DNA from: a virus
Reading direction: 5' to 3' (one strand)
DNA length: 64,000 bases
IMG/VR virus record: IMGVR_UViG_3300020187_000012
Coordinates: 1-64,000 of that record
The notes under the pieces are model-generated. The model ran no database searches. It saw only the letters and a program-made list of their open reading frames with translations, and was not told where the DNA came from. Below are positions 29,713-38,381 of this stretch, one piece after another; positions within the stretch are counted from its first letter, which is position 1; every line of letters starts with the position of its first letter. The translations under genes were made by a program, and so were the position numbers.

Positions 29713-31200
29713 ATGGCATTAAATAGTCATGTATATACAATACTCGAACCTAGCATTAAACTAGACGAGATGAAATTACCAGGTGCTGGTGAAAGACATA
29801 CAGGTGATGGCTTTTCTGACATGAGTGGTGGTCCCGAACCATACATAAAAGTTAATGATTATCCATTTGCGCCAAAAGACATATTAAAATTTACATTAGA
29901 CTTAAATAGTAAATATCCAGAAGTAAGTGCAATGCTTTCTGATAGCCAGAACTTTTTTACAGTTGATAGGTTTCCAAGAGATGGCGATTTATTAAATATT
30001 AGAATACAACTGGACGAAGCTGGTACATATAAAGATATCAGAATGGACTTTACTATTTTAGAATTCAGGGGGCTACCAACATCATCAACTGAAAAAGTAG
30101 AAGGTGGTCAAATTTATAATGTTAGGGGTATTGCTAAAATACCTGGTATGTATACCGATGAATGTAAATCATATGGTGAGGGTTCTTCAATTGATCATAT
30201 AAAAGCGGTTGCAACTGATTTAAAATTAGGACTTGCAACAAATATAAGCGAAACTAAAGATACAATGCGTAGATTTTGTGCTTACCAAACTAAACTTGAA
30301 ATGCTTTCGAATACTGTATTACATTCGTATTTAGATGATAACTCATTTCAAACATATTCGATTGACCCGTATTATTACATTAATTTTGTTGACATTCAAA
30401 AAATAATGAATGCACCTGAAGATATTGAAATACACCAATACATTACTAATAAAATGTTTCACGAAAGAGGGACAGACCCTACAACTGGTGCAGGTGAAGT
30501 TGAATCACAATTAATACTTACGAATCATCATTTGGCTAGTGGCGGTAACACTAGTATTGAAAGATATAATCTTATTAATAATTCTACTAAAATAGCTTTA
30601 GAGAATGGTTATAAAAGAAAGATGCAATATTTTGATTATGACGGGAGTGTTGGCAAAGACCTTATTGAATTTGATGTTGAATCATTAGTTGGTGATAATA
30701 TTAAAGATCATGAAGAAGCTTTGAAGGGTCGTAGAAATTCTGAAGTTGACGAATACAATACTCATATAAAACAAAAATATGTTGGTATTCAAAGCGATAG
30801 TGTTCATGATAATTATAAATTTGCTGCAATTAATAACATTCAAAATTTAATAGAGTTAGACAAGATGTATTTAGAAGTTCATCTTGAGGGTATGAATCCG
30901 GCTTTATATCGCTATATGAAAGTTCCTGTAAATATTTTTAATTATGGCGAAGTGAACGGTGATGTTACTGAAAGTATTAACAAAGAAAAGCGAGAAGGTG
31001 ATTTTGATGTTAAAGCCGATGATACTAAAAATGAAAATGACGTTAATGAAAATGATATATCATCATTTACACTAGATGAATTCTTATCAGCACATTATAT
31101 TATACTTGGTATAAAATATTTGTATGACGCTGAATTAGGTTATTCACAGACTCTTAAATTAGGGCGTAGGGAATGGCCGGCGAGATTAAACAATATTTGA
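29713..31200 (+). CDS. baseplate hub protein (gp27/gpD-like)
   Basis: A 495-residue protein. The first 160 residues fit a hub beta-barrel domain (ILKFTLDLNSKYPEVSAMLSD, FFTVDRFPRDGDLLNIRIQLDE, then a strand-rich segment). The body is longer than T4 gp27 (391) and contains an acidic Asn/Asp/Lys-rich linker near 430-455. It is followed two genes later by the OB-fold spike, consistent with a hub. No enzymatic motif. Confidence 0.6.
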   Translation: MALNSHVYTILEPSIKLDEMKLPGAGERHTGDGFSDMSGGPEPYIKVNDYPFAPKDILKFTLDLNSKYPEVSAMLSDSQNFFTVDRFPRDGDLLNIRIQLDEAGTYKDIRMDFTILEFRGLPTSSTEKVEGGQIYNVRGIAKIPGMYTDECKSYGEGSSIDHIKAVATDLKLGLATNISETKDTMRRFCAYQTKLEMLSNTVLHSYLDDNSFQTYSIDPYYYINFVDIQKIMNAPEDIEIHQYITNKMFHERGTDPTTGAGEVESQLILTNHHLASGGNTSIERYNLINNSTKIALENGYKRKMQYFDYDGSVGKDLIEFDVESLVGDNIKDHEEALKGRRNSEVDEYNTHIKQKYVGIQSDSVHDNYKFAAINNIQNLIELDKMYLEVHLEGMNPALYRYMKVPVNIFNYGEVNGDVTESINKEKREGDFDVKADDTKNENDVNENDISSFTLDEFLSAHYIILGIKYLYDAELGYSQTLKLGRREWPARLNNI

Positions 31201-31207
31201 TATATAA
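31199..31207 (+). promoter_or_regulatory. GATATATAA late-boundary motif
   Basis: Exact motif overlapping the TGA stop of the hub gene, only 3 nt before the next ATG, too close to be a conventional promoter for that gene. Confidence 0.4.
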
Positions 31208-31210
31208 ATA

Positions 31211-32368
31211 ATGGCAGATAATACTAGATATAATTTTACTAAAGGGATGTTGAGAACATCCGCTAAAAACCCATATCAAGACCCTACGTTTTTAACGTTT
31301 ACTTTAAAGTTTGATATGCTAAGCCCTTTATTTAATAAAGACGTTGCAGTTAAATCCCTACGTGAACAATATAAGGAAGAAACTAAAGCTACTCAACTAG
31401 AAAAGTTTATTAGTACACTAACATTAATTAATAAAGAAATGCCATGGTATTTTAAATCAATTAGTGGCATAGATACTGCTTTTGATATTGATATGTTAGA
31501 ACCATATTGGGGTGGTGACGATAAAAAACTAGAAATAGAATGTAATGAATCTATTAATCTTGCAATTACAGGTTTGATGGATTTGTATAGAGAAGCTGTT
31601 TATAACCTAGACGGTTGGACACAAGTTCTTCCAGAAAATTATAAAAGATTCAATATGTATGTTATTGTTTCTGAAGTTAGAAATATACAAACAGTTAAAA
31701 ATAATAAGAGTGGTAAAGAAGTTAATATAAACGATGAAATCACAGCTGATTCAAAACCAATGTTTATGTTTAAATATAAATCTTGTAAATTTGATATTAC
31801 GTCTGGTAAAGAAACTTTCTCATCATTAAGTTCAGCAGAGCCATCAAGCCCACAACCTAAAATCAGAATAAAATACGAAGATATTATAAAGTTTAATGCT
31901 ACTTATTTAAATGGTATATCTGACATAACACTAGATGGTAGTCCAGGTGTTGGTACTGAAGATAAAAAGCCAACATTTAGCGAAAGGGGTTTAAGTGCAC
32001 TTGATGATGCTTTACAAACTGTAAGCGATGGTATTACAAATTTTAATCCTATTAATGAACTGACAAGGCCAAATAATGTATATGGTTCAATATTTGATCA
32101 AGCTTTTCAAAGGGCCGTTGGTGAATTAGATGATATTGCAGGTGGTATTAGCAGAATACCTAATAATTTATTTAAGGACGGTTTAAATGCTGCAGAAAAT
32201 GAAGTACAAAGTTTAATTAAAAGTGCTAAAGCAAATATATTTGGTATTGAACCAGGTTCAACTTTAGGTGCCGCTTTGAAACAGGGTTCGATCAATTCTA
32301 TATTTCCAGATATTCAACAAATTAGTTTATTTAAAAATAAAAATAATTTAGGCAACATTAATAAATAA
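31211..32368 (+). CDS. tail/baseplate structural protein
   Basis: A 385-residue protein. Residues about 20-230 include FLTFTLKFDMLSPLF and FMFKYKSCKFDITSGK, reminiscent of tube-fold baseplate proteins; the second half is Ser/Gly/Pro rich, then helical. Its place between hub and spike suggests a hub-associated protein; a precise T4 equivalent is not evident. Overlaps the spike gene by one base. Confidence 0.55.
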   Translation: MADNTRYNFTKGMLRTSAKNPYQDPTFLTFTLKFDMLSPLFNKDVAVKSLREQYKEETKATQLEKFISTLTLINKEMPWYFKSISGIDTAFDIDMLEPYWGGDDKKLEIECNESINLAITGLMDLYREAVYNLDGWTQVLPENYKRFNMYVIVSEVRNIQTVKNNKSGKEVNINDEITADSKPMFMFKYKSCKFDITSGKETFSSLSSAEPSSPQPKIRIKYEDIIKFNATYLNGISDITLDGSPGVGTEDKKPTFSERGLSALDDALQTVSDGITNFNPINELTRPNNVYGSIFDQAFQRAVGELDDIAGGISRIPNNLFKDGLNAAENEVQSLIKSAKANIFGIEPGSTLGAALKQGSINSIFPDIQQISLFKNKNNLGNINK

Positions 32369-33036
32369 TGGAACATAAGGAACTTTTTAAAGATAATTTA
32401 AGGGATTCCCATTGGTTAGGTGAAGTTGTAGATGTACAAGACCCAAATGGTAAAGGTAGATGTAGAATTAAAGTTTATGGCAAATTTGATTTACTTGAAA
32501 CTGAAGATATACCGTGGGCTACCCCTGCCAATAATCAAATCACTGGTTCAATGTCAGTACCAAATGTTGGTGACGTTGTAGCAATCTATTTTGATAATGG
32601 CGACGTATATACTCCTGTTTATAAAAACTCACCAAGAATTGATAGTGCCTTTAAAGCTGACGTGCTAGATGTTACGGGTACACCAGAGTTAACGACTTCA
32701 TTAGTTTATGATACTACTAAAGGTGTTAAGATTTACCATACACAAGAAGATGGTTTAATTATATCAACGGGTAATGGTGTTGAAGCTGACCCTGCAATTA
32801 GGGTTAGTAATGATGGTAAAATTTATTTATATGCTAATGATATTTTTATTGCTAGTTCATTTGGAGATGAATCAGAACCTGCGGTAAAGGGCCAAACACT
32901 TACAGACTTGTTACGTGATATGCTTAATGTTATTAAAGAACATACACACGTCAATGCAGGGCCCGTAAATGCATTAAATGTAATTGACCTGTCGCTTATG
33001 CAACAAACAATTGATTCAATTAAACAAGAGTCTTAA
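32368..33036 (+). CDS. gp5-like spike protein without lysozyme domain
   Basis: A 222-residue protein. Residues about 15-92 are an OB fold as in T4 gp5 and gpV (WLGEVVDVQDPNGKGRCRIKV, EDIPWATPANN, VPNVGDVVAIYFDNGD, TPVYKN). Residues about 110-180 are short strands for a triple-stranded helix, and a helical end with VIKEHTH follows. The T4 lysozyme insertion is absent. It forms the membrane-piercing spike under the hub. Confidence 0.82.
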   Translation: MEHKELFKDNLRDSHWLGEVVDVQDPNGKGRCRIKVYGKFDLLETEDIPWATPANNQITGSMSVPNVGDVVAIYFDNGDVYTPVYKNSPRIDSAFKADVLDVTGTPELTTSLVYDTTKGVKIYHTQEDGLIISTGNGVEADPAIRVSNDGKIYLYANDIFIASSFGDESEPAVKGQTLTDLLRDMLNVIKEHTHVNAGPVNALNVIDLSLMQQTIDSIKQES

Positions 33037-33045
33037 TAATTTATT

Positions 33046-34254
33046 ATGGAAAAGTTGGAAAAGTTTGGAATAGAAAAAGAGTTAGATGGTATCAAGGAAA
33101 GCCTTGAGTCATTTGTTAATTTAGGGATATTAATACCTTCAATACCAGATTATGAAACTATTGTTGAGATTTATACTAATGAAGTTGTTGGTTTTAAATC
33201 AATAATGGTTGAATTAACTGATAAGTATAAGGAGAAGTATGGTGACGCATGGTCAGAAAAAGAGGCTGAAATTAAAGAGTTAATTGCCGCTGAAAAGAAA
33301 AAGACTATTGATTACTATATGAATGAAGGTCGTCAATTTTTAGAAGGTCTACATAAAACATTAATTGAAGCTTTTAAAAAATTATTAAAAACAATTAAAG
33401 AAGTTGCAACTGATGTTATTAAAAAAGTAACTGAAGCACTAATGCCAACTACAATTGGACTTGGTGCACCTAACCCATTAAGTATAATATTAAAATTATT
33501 TATAGCTATTACTGAAATTAAAAGACAATTAGATGTTGTAGCATTATTAGGTATTAAGCTTATTGATGTATTTAAGCAAATTGGTATTTTAGATTTAGTA
33601 GAAACTATGACTGGTAGTGTTGTGGATTTCAAAAAAAGTATTGATGCTAAGAAGGCAGCAGCTAAAGCTACCGGATCAAAAATAAAAGAAATAGGTGCCG
33701 GGTTAAACCCAGCTGAGCTTAAAAATAAACTTGATTGGACTAAAAACATAGACATGTCAACAGAGCTTGGTAAACAAATTACTGCGGTGAAGTCATTAGT
33801 AAACACAGTTAAAGGTTCTTCAGCTGTTGTTGAAAGTAACAACAAGGCTATTGCAAAATCTGAAGCTAAACTTAAAAAGAAACAACAAGCTGTATTTAGT
33901 GCAAAATACTATGCGGACCAAAAAATGTTTATAATACCATGGCCGGCTGGTGGTACTGAAAAGCCTGGTAGTGCTGTAATGGAAATTGCATCTAAACGAT
34001 ATGATATTGCATTTACAGATTTCCCATTAAATGTGGTGCAGCAGTTACAATTAAAGAGAAAATCAGAAGATATTGAATCTATTAATGGTCAAAATAGTGA
34101 TATTGCATGGCATGACTTAATTATTAGTTTTAGTAATTATATGAATGGTTATAAAGAATGGGCTCAAACAGCCCGTGAATTTGAAGAGGGCGAAAACGGT
34201 ACAATAATTTTAGTGTCGGATAGTAATGATAGTGAAAATACTGGGGGCGGTTAA
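33046..34254 (+). CDS. structural protein with in-frame extension past the stop
   Basis: A 402-residue protein. N-terminal and middle regions are long amphipathic helices (LEKFGIEKELDGIKESLESF, KEVATDVIKKVTEALM); the end contains a conserved-looking FIIPWPAGGTEKPGS and a Gly-rich terminus. The TAA at 34252 is followed by CTA and a further 37 sense codons in the same frame, Gly/Asn/Lys rich, up to a second TAA at 34366-34368. Either the true end varies by readthrough or the stop is a recent mutation. Possibly a tape-measure-linked or hub assembly protein. Confidence 0.65.
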   Translation: MEKLEKFGIEKELDGIKESLESFVNLGILIPSIPDYETIVEIYTNEVVGFKSIMVELTDKYKEKYGDAWSEKEAEIKELIAAEKKKTIDYYMNEGRQFLEGLHKTLIEAFKKLLKTIKEVATDVIKKVTEALMPTTIGLGAPNPLSIILKLFIAITEIKRQLDVVALLGIKLIDVFKQIGILDLVETMTGSVVDFKKSIDAKKAAAKATGSKIKEIGAGLNPAELKNKLDWTKNIDMSTELGKQITAVKSLVNTVKGSSAVVESNNKAIAKSEAKLKKKQQAVFSAKYYADQKMFIIPWPAGGTEKPGSAVMEIASKRYDIAFTDFPLNVVQQLQLKRKSEDIESINGQNSDIAWHDLIISFSNYMNGYKEWAQTAREFEEGENGTIILVSDSNDSENTGGG

Positions 34255-34368
34255 CTAGGTAATACTGGTAAAGGCCGTGCTCATAGTAGTAATAACAAGG
34301 GTGGTGTTGGCGCTGCTAATGATGGGAGTGCTGTTAAAACGCCTAAGGAAGGTGATAATCCTAAATAA
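34255..34368 (+). other. in-frame extension after the TAA stop
   Basis: Thirty-seven sense codons starting LGNTGKGRAHSSNNKGG continue the frame and composition of the upstream gene and end at a second TAA. No good start codon with its own leader is seen. Candidate readthrough tail. Confidence 0.45.
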
Positions 34369-34439
34369 ATTTAGTTAAAAAAAGGCCCAAAAAAAATGGG
34401 TTATATAATGTATATTATTCACTTTCTAACTAAATAAAA

Positions 34440-35768
34440 ATGGAAAACAAAAAAAGAGAACGAATTGGTGCTAAAAAGGTAACCATCGCTCAAACAGAAG
34501 ACGTACAATCTGTAGAAAATGTACAAGAAGAAGTAACAGTTAACGAAGATGTACATGGTGGTTTTATGCATGACGACTATGTTCTACCAAACGGAGAATT
34601 CGATTGGGACGGTTACGAGCATGCATTCAGTCACAAGTTAAGACCTAATTACAAGGTTAAAACTGCAAGTCACAAACATATTGTTTATTCACAAGATGTT
34701 GAAGCGCAAAATTATTACAACATGATCGAATCAACTTCATTTGAAATTGATATGATTACATCACTGGTAGTAGACTCTTATCTTGAGGGTACGTTACATT
34801 CAATGTCTACTAAATGGGCGACTGTTAATGTTAACTACCGTGAGATGCTTTACATTGACCTTGATAAAGAGGATGCTGATATCATTAAAGATTACAGACC
34901 TGGTGATTCAGTCACTGTAAAAGTACTTAGTGATAAAACAGCGGCGCGTGAATATGCAACGGCTTCTATAACTGAAGGTGCTAGACAAGCAATCTTTAAT
35001 GAGCTTAGACAGGCTGCTGAAGATGGTGATACTGCATTTATGGGTACTGTTAAATCTATGATTCCAGGTGGTGGTTATATCGTTAAGGTTCAAGGTATTG
35101 AATGCTTTATGCCGGGTTCACTTGCTGGTATTAATAAACTAGCTGATTTTGAATCAATTATTGGTAATGATATGTATGTTGTACCAGATTCATTCTCTGC
35201 AAATCGTGGAACTATTGTGGTGTCTCACAGGGCTTATTTACAAGCTATGATTCCAACGAGTATTGCAAAAATAGAAGAAGACTTTGATGTGGTACATAAT
35301 GGGTTTGTAACAGGTTCTGCTAAGTTCGGTGTATTCTGTGAATTTGAAGGTTGTCTAACAGGTATGATTCACGTTAATGACCTAAGTCCAGAATGGACTG
35401 CTAAGCATAAAGGTGGGGATATTAACCCAGGTGATGCAATTGACTTTAAAGTTAAAGAGGTTGTTTCTAATAAAAAGATTATATTAACTCAAGTTGAAAA
35501 ACAAGAAGTTAAAGAAGATTTATCATGGGAAGAGTTTACTAAAGACTTACAAATTCCTAGTCTGGTCGAGGGTAAAATCCGTTCTGTAAAAGATTATGGT
35601 GTGTTTGTTGGACTACATGGTAGTGTGACTGGTATGGCACATGTGTCTGGATTTGAAAAAGGTATTTCATTAACTGAACGTTTTTCAAAGGGTGATGATG
35701 TTGCTGTTGAGATTACAAAAATCGATAACGACACTAAGAAAGTATTTTTAAAGGTGGTTGGAGCTTAG
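34440..35768 (+). CDS. ribosomal protein S1-like, multiple S1 repeats
   Basis: A 442-residue protein. At least two clear S1 (OB-fold RNA-binding) repeats occur at about 283-360 (NGFVTGSAKFGVFCEFEG, then CLTGMIHVNDL) and 372-442 (GKIRSVKDYGVFVGLHGS, then GMAHVSGF); two more divergent repeats are likely at about 110-180 and 205-275. Bacterial S1 has six and is central to initiation on mRNAs lacking Shine-Dalgarno sites, as in this phage. The acidic N-terminal 60 residues are unlike host S1. A role in steering ribosomes to phage mRNA, or in RNA stability, is inferred. Confidence 0.85.
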   Translation: MENKKRERIGAKKVTIAQTEDVQSVENVQEEVTVNEDVHGGFMHDDYVLPNGEFDWDGYEHAFSHKLRPNYKVKTASHKHIVYSQDVEAQNYYNMIESTSFEIDMITSLVVDSYLEGTLHSMSTKWATVNVNYREMLYIDLDKEDADIIKDYRPGDSVTVKVLSDKTAAREYATASITEGARQAIFNELRQAAEDGDTAFMGTVKSMIPGGGYIVKVQGIECFMPGSLAGINKLADFESIIGNDMYVVPDSFSANRGTIVVSHRAYLQAMIPTSIAKIEEDFDVVHNGFVTGSAKFGVFCEFEGCLTGMIHVNDLSPEWTAKHKGGDINPGDAIDFKVKEVVSNKKIILTQVEKQEVKEDLSWEEFTKDLQIPSLVEGKIRSVKDYGVFVGLHGSVTGMAHVSGFEKGISLTERFSKGDDVAVEITKIDNDTKKVFLKVVGA

Positions 35769-35784
35769 GTTCCAACCAACCTAA
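35765..35784 (+). terminator. hairpin at the S1-like gene end
   Basis: TTAGGTT pairs perfectly with AACCTAA across CCAACC; the stem includes the stop codon. No T-run follows, so it may be an RNA-stability or processing hairpin rather than a terminator. Confidence 0.45.
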
Positions 35785-35826
35785 AATATATGGTGGATAT
35801 ATATTGAAACAAGATATAATCCTCCG

Positions 35827-37131
35827 ATGTTAAATCAACAAAATAAAGATGTATTATTAAACTCACAGATTGGGTTTGAATTTGAATTCTATTCTAATAC
35901 ATCTGTAGAAGAGACTGCTAAATCGGTTGAGCAACTATTAAATCGTAAGATCCAAATAGAAGAAAAAGCTCATTCCGATTTTCAGCCTTCTGATAAAGTC
36001 TTTAAAATGGAACCTGATATGTCAGGTGGTGCTGGTCTAATTGAATTAGTCACAGGCCCTTTACCATATACGGATGCCAGGCTTATTGCTATTAAAATGC
36101 TTAAGTGGATTGATGATAATGGTTCAACAAACGATCGTTGTGGATTACACTTAAACATATCATTCCAAAACGGAACATACGGTAAATACTTTATTACTCA
36201 TATGAATACACTTAAGTTTGTATTAGAGTTTAAAGAAGATCAAGTATATAAATATTTTCCACAGAGAGAGGATTTAGTTTACGCTAAATCAATCAAGTAT
36301 ATCTTACCTAAAAACGGAATGTTCCACTTTGATGAACGTACTGTTAATAAATCTCAATTTAATTATCCCAATACCAAATACTATGGTGTTAACTTCTTAA
36401 AGCAGGAGATGGGTTATTTAGAATTTAGATACCTTGGCGGTAAAGATTACCAAAAGCGTACTAATGATATTTTGCATTTAATGGATGGTTGGATTACACA
36501 ATTACATAAAATTTGTAGTGAACCCGGACTTAATGAGCTGAATAGATTAGAGTTAAGAAGAATTATGCGTGAGATAGGTCCTGTAATAAGCCTGTATCGC
36601 GACCACAGGAACTTTAAAAAGTTTAAAGATATAACCTTTACATTTGACCTAAGCGAGGATGGTGGCAATCGAGGTGAGACTATTGACATGTATTGGGATC
36701 AAATAAAAGATAGAGTTATTAAACTCATTTCTGAAGGTGGTTTAGTTAAGGGTCATATCAACTACGATACTGATAGGTCTAAGGTTCAAATTAAAGATGG
36801 TGTATTTAAAGGTGCACATGATTTAGAACATTACGAAATGGTTAACTGTGAAATTGCAGGTGAAATTAGGTACAGTGATTTTTATAACTGCAAAATTAAA
36901 GGGTCTGACCTTGACGGTTGTAACTTATATCAAGGTACTAAATTAACTGATTCAAAAATTAAATCATCATACGTACACCAAAGCTGTGAAGCAAAAGATT
37001 CATATGTATTTGGTAGAGATAGTGTATTTAAGGGTAAAATGATAGGTGGTATTTTTAGGGAAGGTAACTATTCTGAAAGCACTGCTGAATTTGATGGTAC
37101 TGAAATTGTACAGTCAACAAAAATAAAATAA
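35827..37131 (+). CDS. amidoligase-like enzyme with beta-helix tail
   Basis: A 434-residue protein. Residues about 15-300 match the putative amidoligase (COOH-NH2 ligase) family: GFEFEF (16-21) with the paired Glu residues, CGLHLNIS (105-112), and EFRYLGGKDYQKR later. Such enzymes have a glutamine-synthetase-like active site and are predicted to form amide bonds between small molecules or proteins. The C-terminal 110 residues consist of short repeats (NCEIAGEIRYSDFYNCKI, then GSDLDGCNLYQG) typical of a right-handed beta-helix or pentapeptide-like stack. It sits inside the structural block, so modification of a virion protein is conceivable. Confidence 0.78.
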   Translation: MLNQQNKDVLLNSQIGFEFEFYSNTSVEETAKSVEQLLNRKIQIEEKAHSDFQPSDKVFKMEPDMSGGAGLIELVTGPLPYTDARLIAIKMLKWIDDNGSTNDRCGLHLNISFQNGTYGKYFITHMNTLKFVLEFKEDQVYKYFPQREDLVYAKSIKYILPKNGMFHFDERTVNKSQFNYPNTKYYGVNFLKQEMGYLEFRYLGGKDYQKRTNDILHLMDGWITQLHKICSEPGLNELNRLELRRIMREIGPVISLYRDHRNFKKFKDITFTFDLSEDGGNRGETIDMYWDQIKDRVIKLISEGGLVKGHINYDTDRSKVQIKDGVFKGAHDLEHYEMVNCEIAGEIRYSDFYNCKIKGSDLDGCNLYQGTKLTDSKIKSSYVHQSCEAKDSYVFGRDSVFKGKMIGGIFREGNYSESTAEFDGTEIVQSTKIK

Positions 37132-37135
37132 TAAA

Positions 37136-37993
37136 ATGAGTGATATTTTTACAGGTAATCTTGATGATCTAACAACACCGCCGGAATATGACGTAAATTG
37201 TTGGAACGACTTCATAAACGAAATCGGATCACATGTTACAGGTGCTTGTATGATTCCAATGAATCTACCGCAGTCGGAGGTTATCAATATTATTAAAAGA
37301 GCAAAAAAATGGTTTTATAAAAACTATGAATACTCTGTAGTTGAAAACTTCTTATACATTCCAAATGAAGTATTTAGTACTGAACAATTTAAAAAAAGGA
37401 GAGCTTTAACTTTACCCGATGGTAAAATTACTTTACCAGGTGGTGCCGTGGTGTCAACTGAGGGCGGTGAAGTATTCTCAGTATACGGTGTATTTGAAGC
37501 TGGTGCTGGTGGATTTGGTACTTCAATTACTTTTCAAGAGGGTGATTTTGATATGGAAAGAATGTTGTACGGTCAAATGTCCACGGGTGGCTCACAGGTT
37601 GCTAAGGGTATGGAAAACCTACAGTATTACGTTGTTAATCAAAGTGCTTTAGAATTAACTAAACAAATTTTAGATAATCCTATTTCATTCCACTACTCTC
37701 AATTAACACATGAAATTAAATTTACTGGACAAACACCTAAAAAAGATGTGTTCTTAGAAATATATGAAACTATTCCGGACTGTGCTTTATTTAATGATGA
37801 GATATTCTTTAGATATGTTGCAGCGAAGGTAATGATTTCACTAGGACAAAAATTAGCAATATTTGGTTACAACTTACCAGGTGACGTTACGATTAATGCT
37901 GACATTATTCAAGGTATGGGTACTGATGAATTAGATAAAGTTATTGAAGAAATTAAATCAGACGAAGGTACTGATTGGATGATGCATTCATAA
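37136..37993 (+). CDS. virion structural protein, unassigned
   Basis: A 285-residue protein with no recognised domain. The N-terminus has a PQSEVINIIKRAKKWFYKNY helix; the middle is Gly-rich (GGAVVSTEGGEVFSVYGVFEAGAGG); the C-terminus is helical. Located just ahead of the gp25-like wedge gene, so probably a baseplate, neck or head-completion protein. Confidence 0.55.
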   Translation: MSDIFTGNLDDLTTPPEYDVNCWNDFINEIGSHVTGACMIPMNLPQSEVINIIKRAKKWFYKNYEYSVVENFLYIPNEVFSTEQFKKRRALTLPDGKITLPGGAVVSTEGGEVFSVYGVFEAGAGGFGTSITFQEGDFDMERMLYGQMSTGGSQVAKGMENLQYYVVNQSALELTKQILDNPISFHYSQLTHEIKFTGQTPKKDVFLEIYETIPDCALFNDEIFFRYVAAKVMISLGQKLAIFGYNLPGDVTINADIIQGMGTDELDKVIEEIKSDEGTDWMMHS

Positions 37994-37997
37994 GTTA

Positions 37998-38006
37998 GAT
38001 ATATAA
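37998..38006 (+). promoter_or_regulatory. GATATATAA late-boundary motif
   Basis: Exact motif 4 nt after the previous stop and 7 nt before the gp25-like ATG. Confidence 0.42.
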
Positions 38007-38013
38007 TATTACT

Positions 38014-38370
38014 ATGGATTTTTACGTTAAAGCACCGGGTGACCCAAATTATGACCCATATCAGATACATTCTGAGAGTGAAGTTGCTCAGTTGATAGGT
38101 CAAATTGAAACAACATTATTCACAAATAGAGGTGATGTGTTAGGTGACCCTAATTTTGGTGTTAGTTTAGAAGACTTGGTGTATTCACTAGGTTATACTG
38201 AAGAGCAAATCCAAAAGATTATATACGACCAGTTTGATGCATACATCCCATTGGCACAAAAATATGATGTTAAAATTACAGTAGCCTTTTATAAAGGAGA
38301 AGTTAGAGACATCGCACAAATTGACATTACAATTGATTCTAAATATCAAGTTGGTGTTTACATAAATTAA
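38014..38370 (+). CDS. gp25-like baseplate wedge protein
   Basis: A 118-residue member of the GPW/gp25 family. The diagnostic stretch IETTLFTNRGDVLGDPNFG (with R-G-E/D-x-x-x-x-P-x-F/Y-G) is followed by the family helix EEQIQKIIYDQFDAY and two strands. This protein joins the wedge to the hub and initiates sheath assembly. It precedes the gp6-like gene, the universal order in contractile tails. Confidence 0.9.
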   Translation: MDFYVKAPGDPNYDPYQIHSESEVAQLIGQIETTLFTNRGDVLGDPNFGVSLEDLVYSLGYTEEQIQKIIYDQFDAYIPLAQKYDVKITVAFYKGEVRDIAQIDITIDSKYQVGVYIN

Positions 38371-38381
38371 GGAACCTAATA

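Noticed and set aside
34380-34402. CCCA/TGGG hairpin before the S1-like gene
   Set aside because: Only a 4-bp stem with an A-run loop; too weak to call a terminator.
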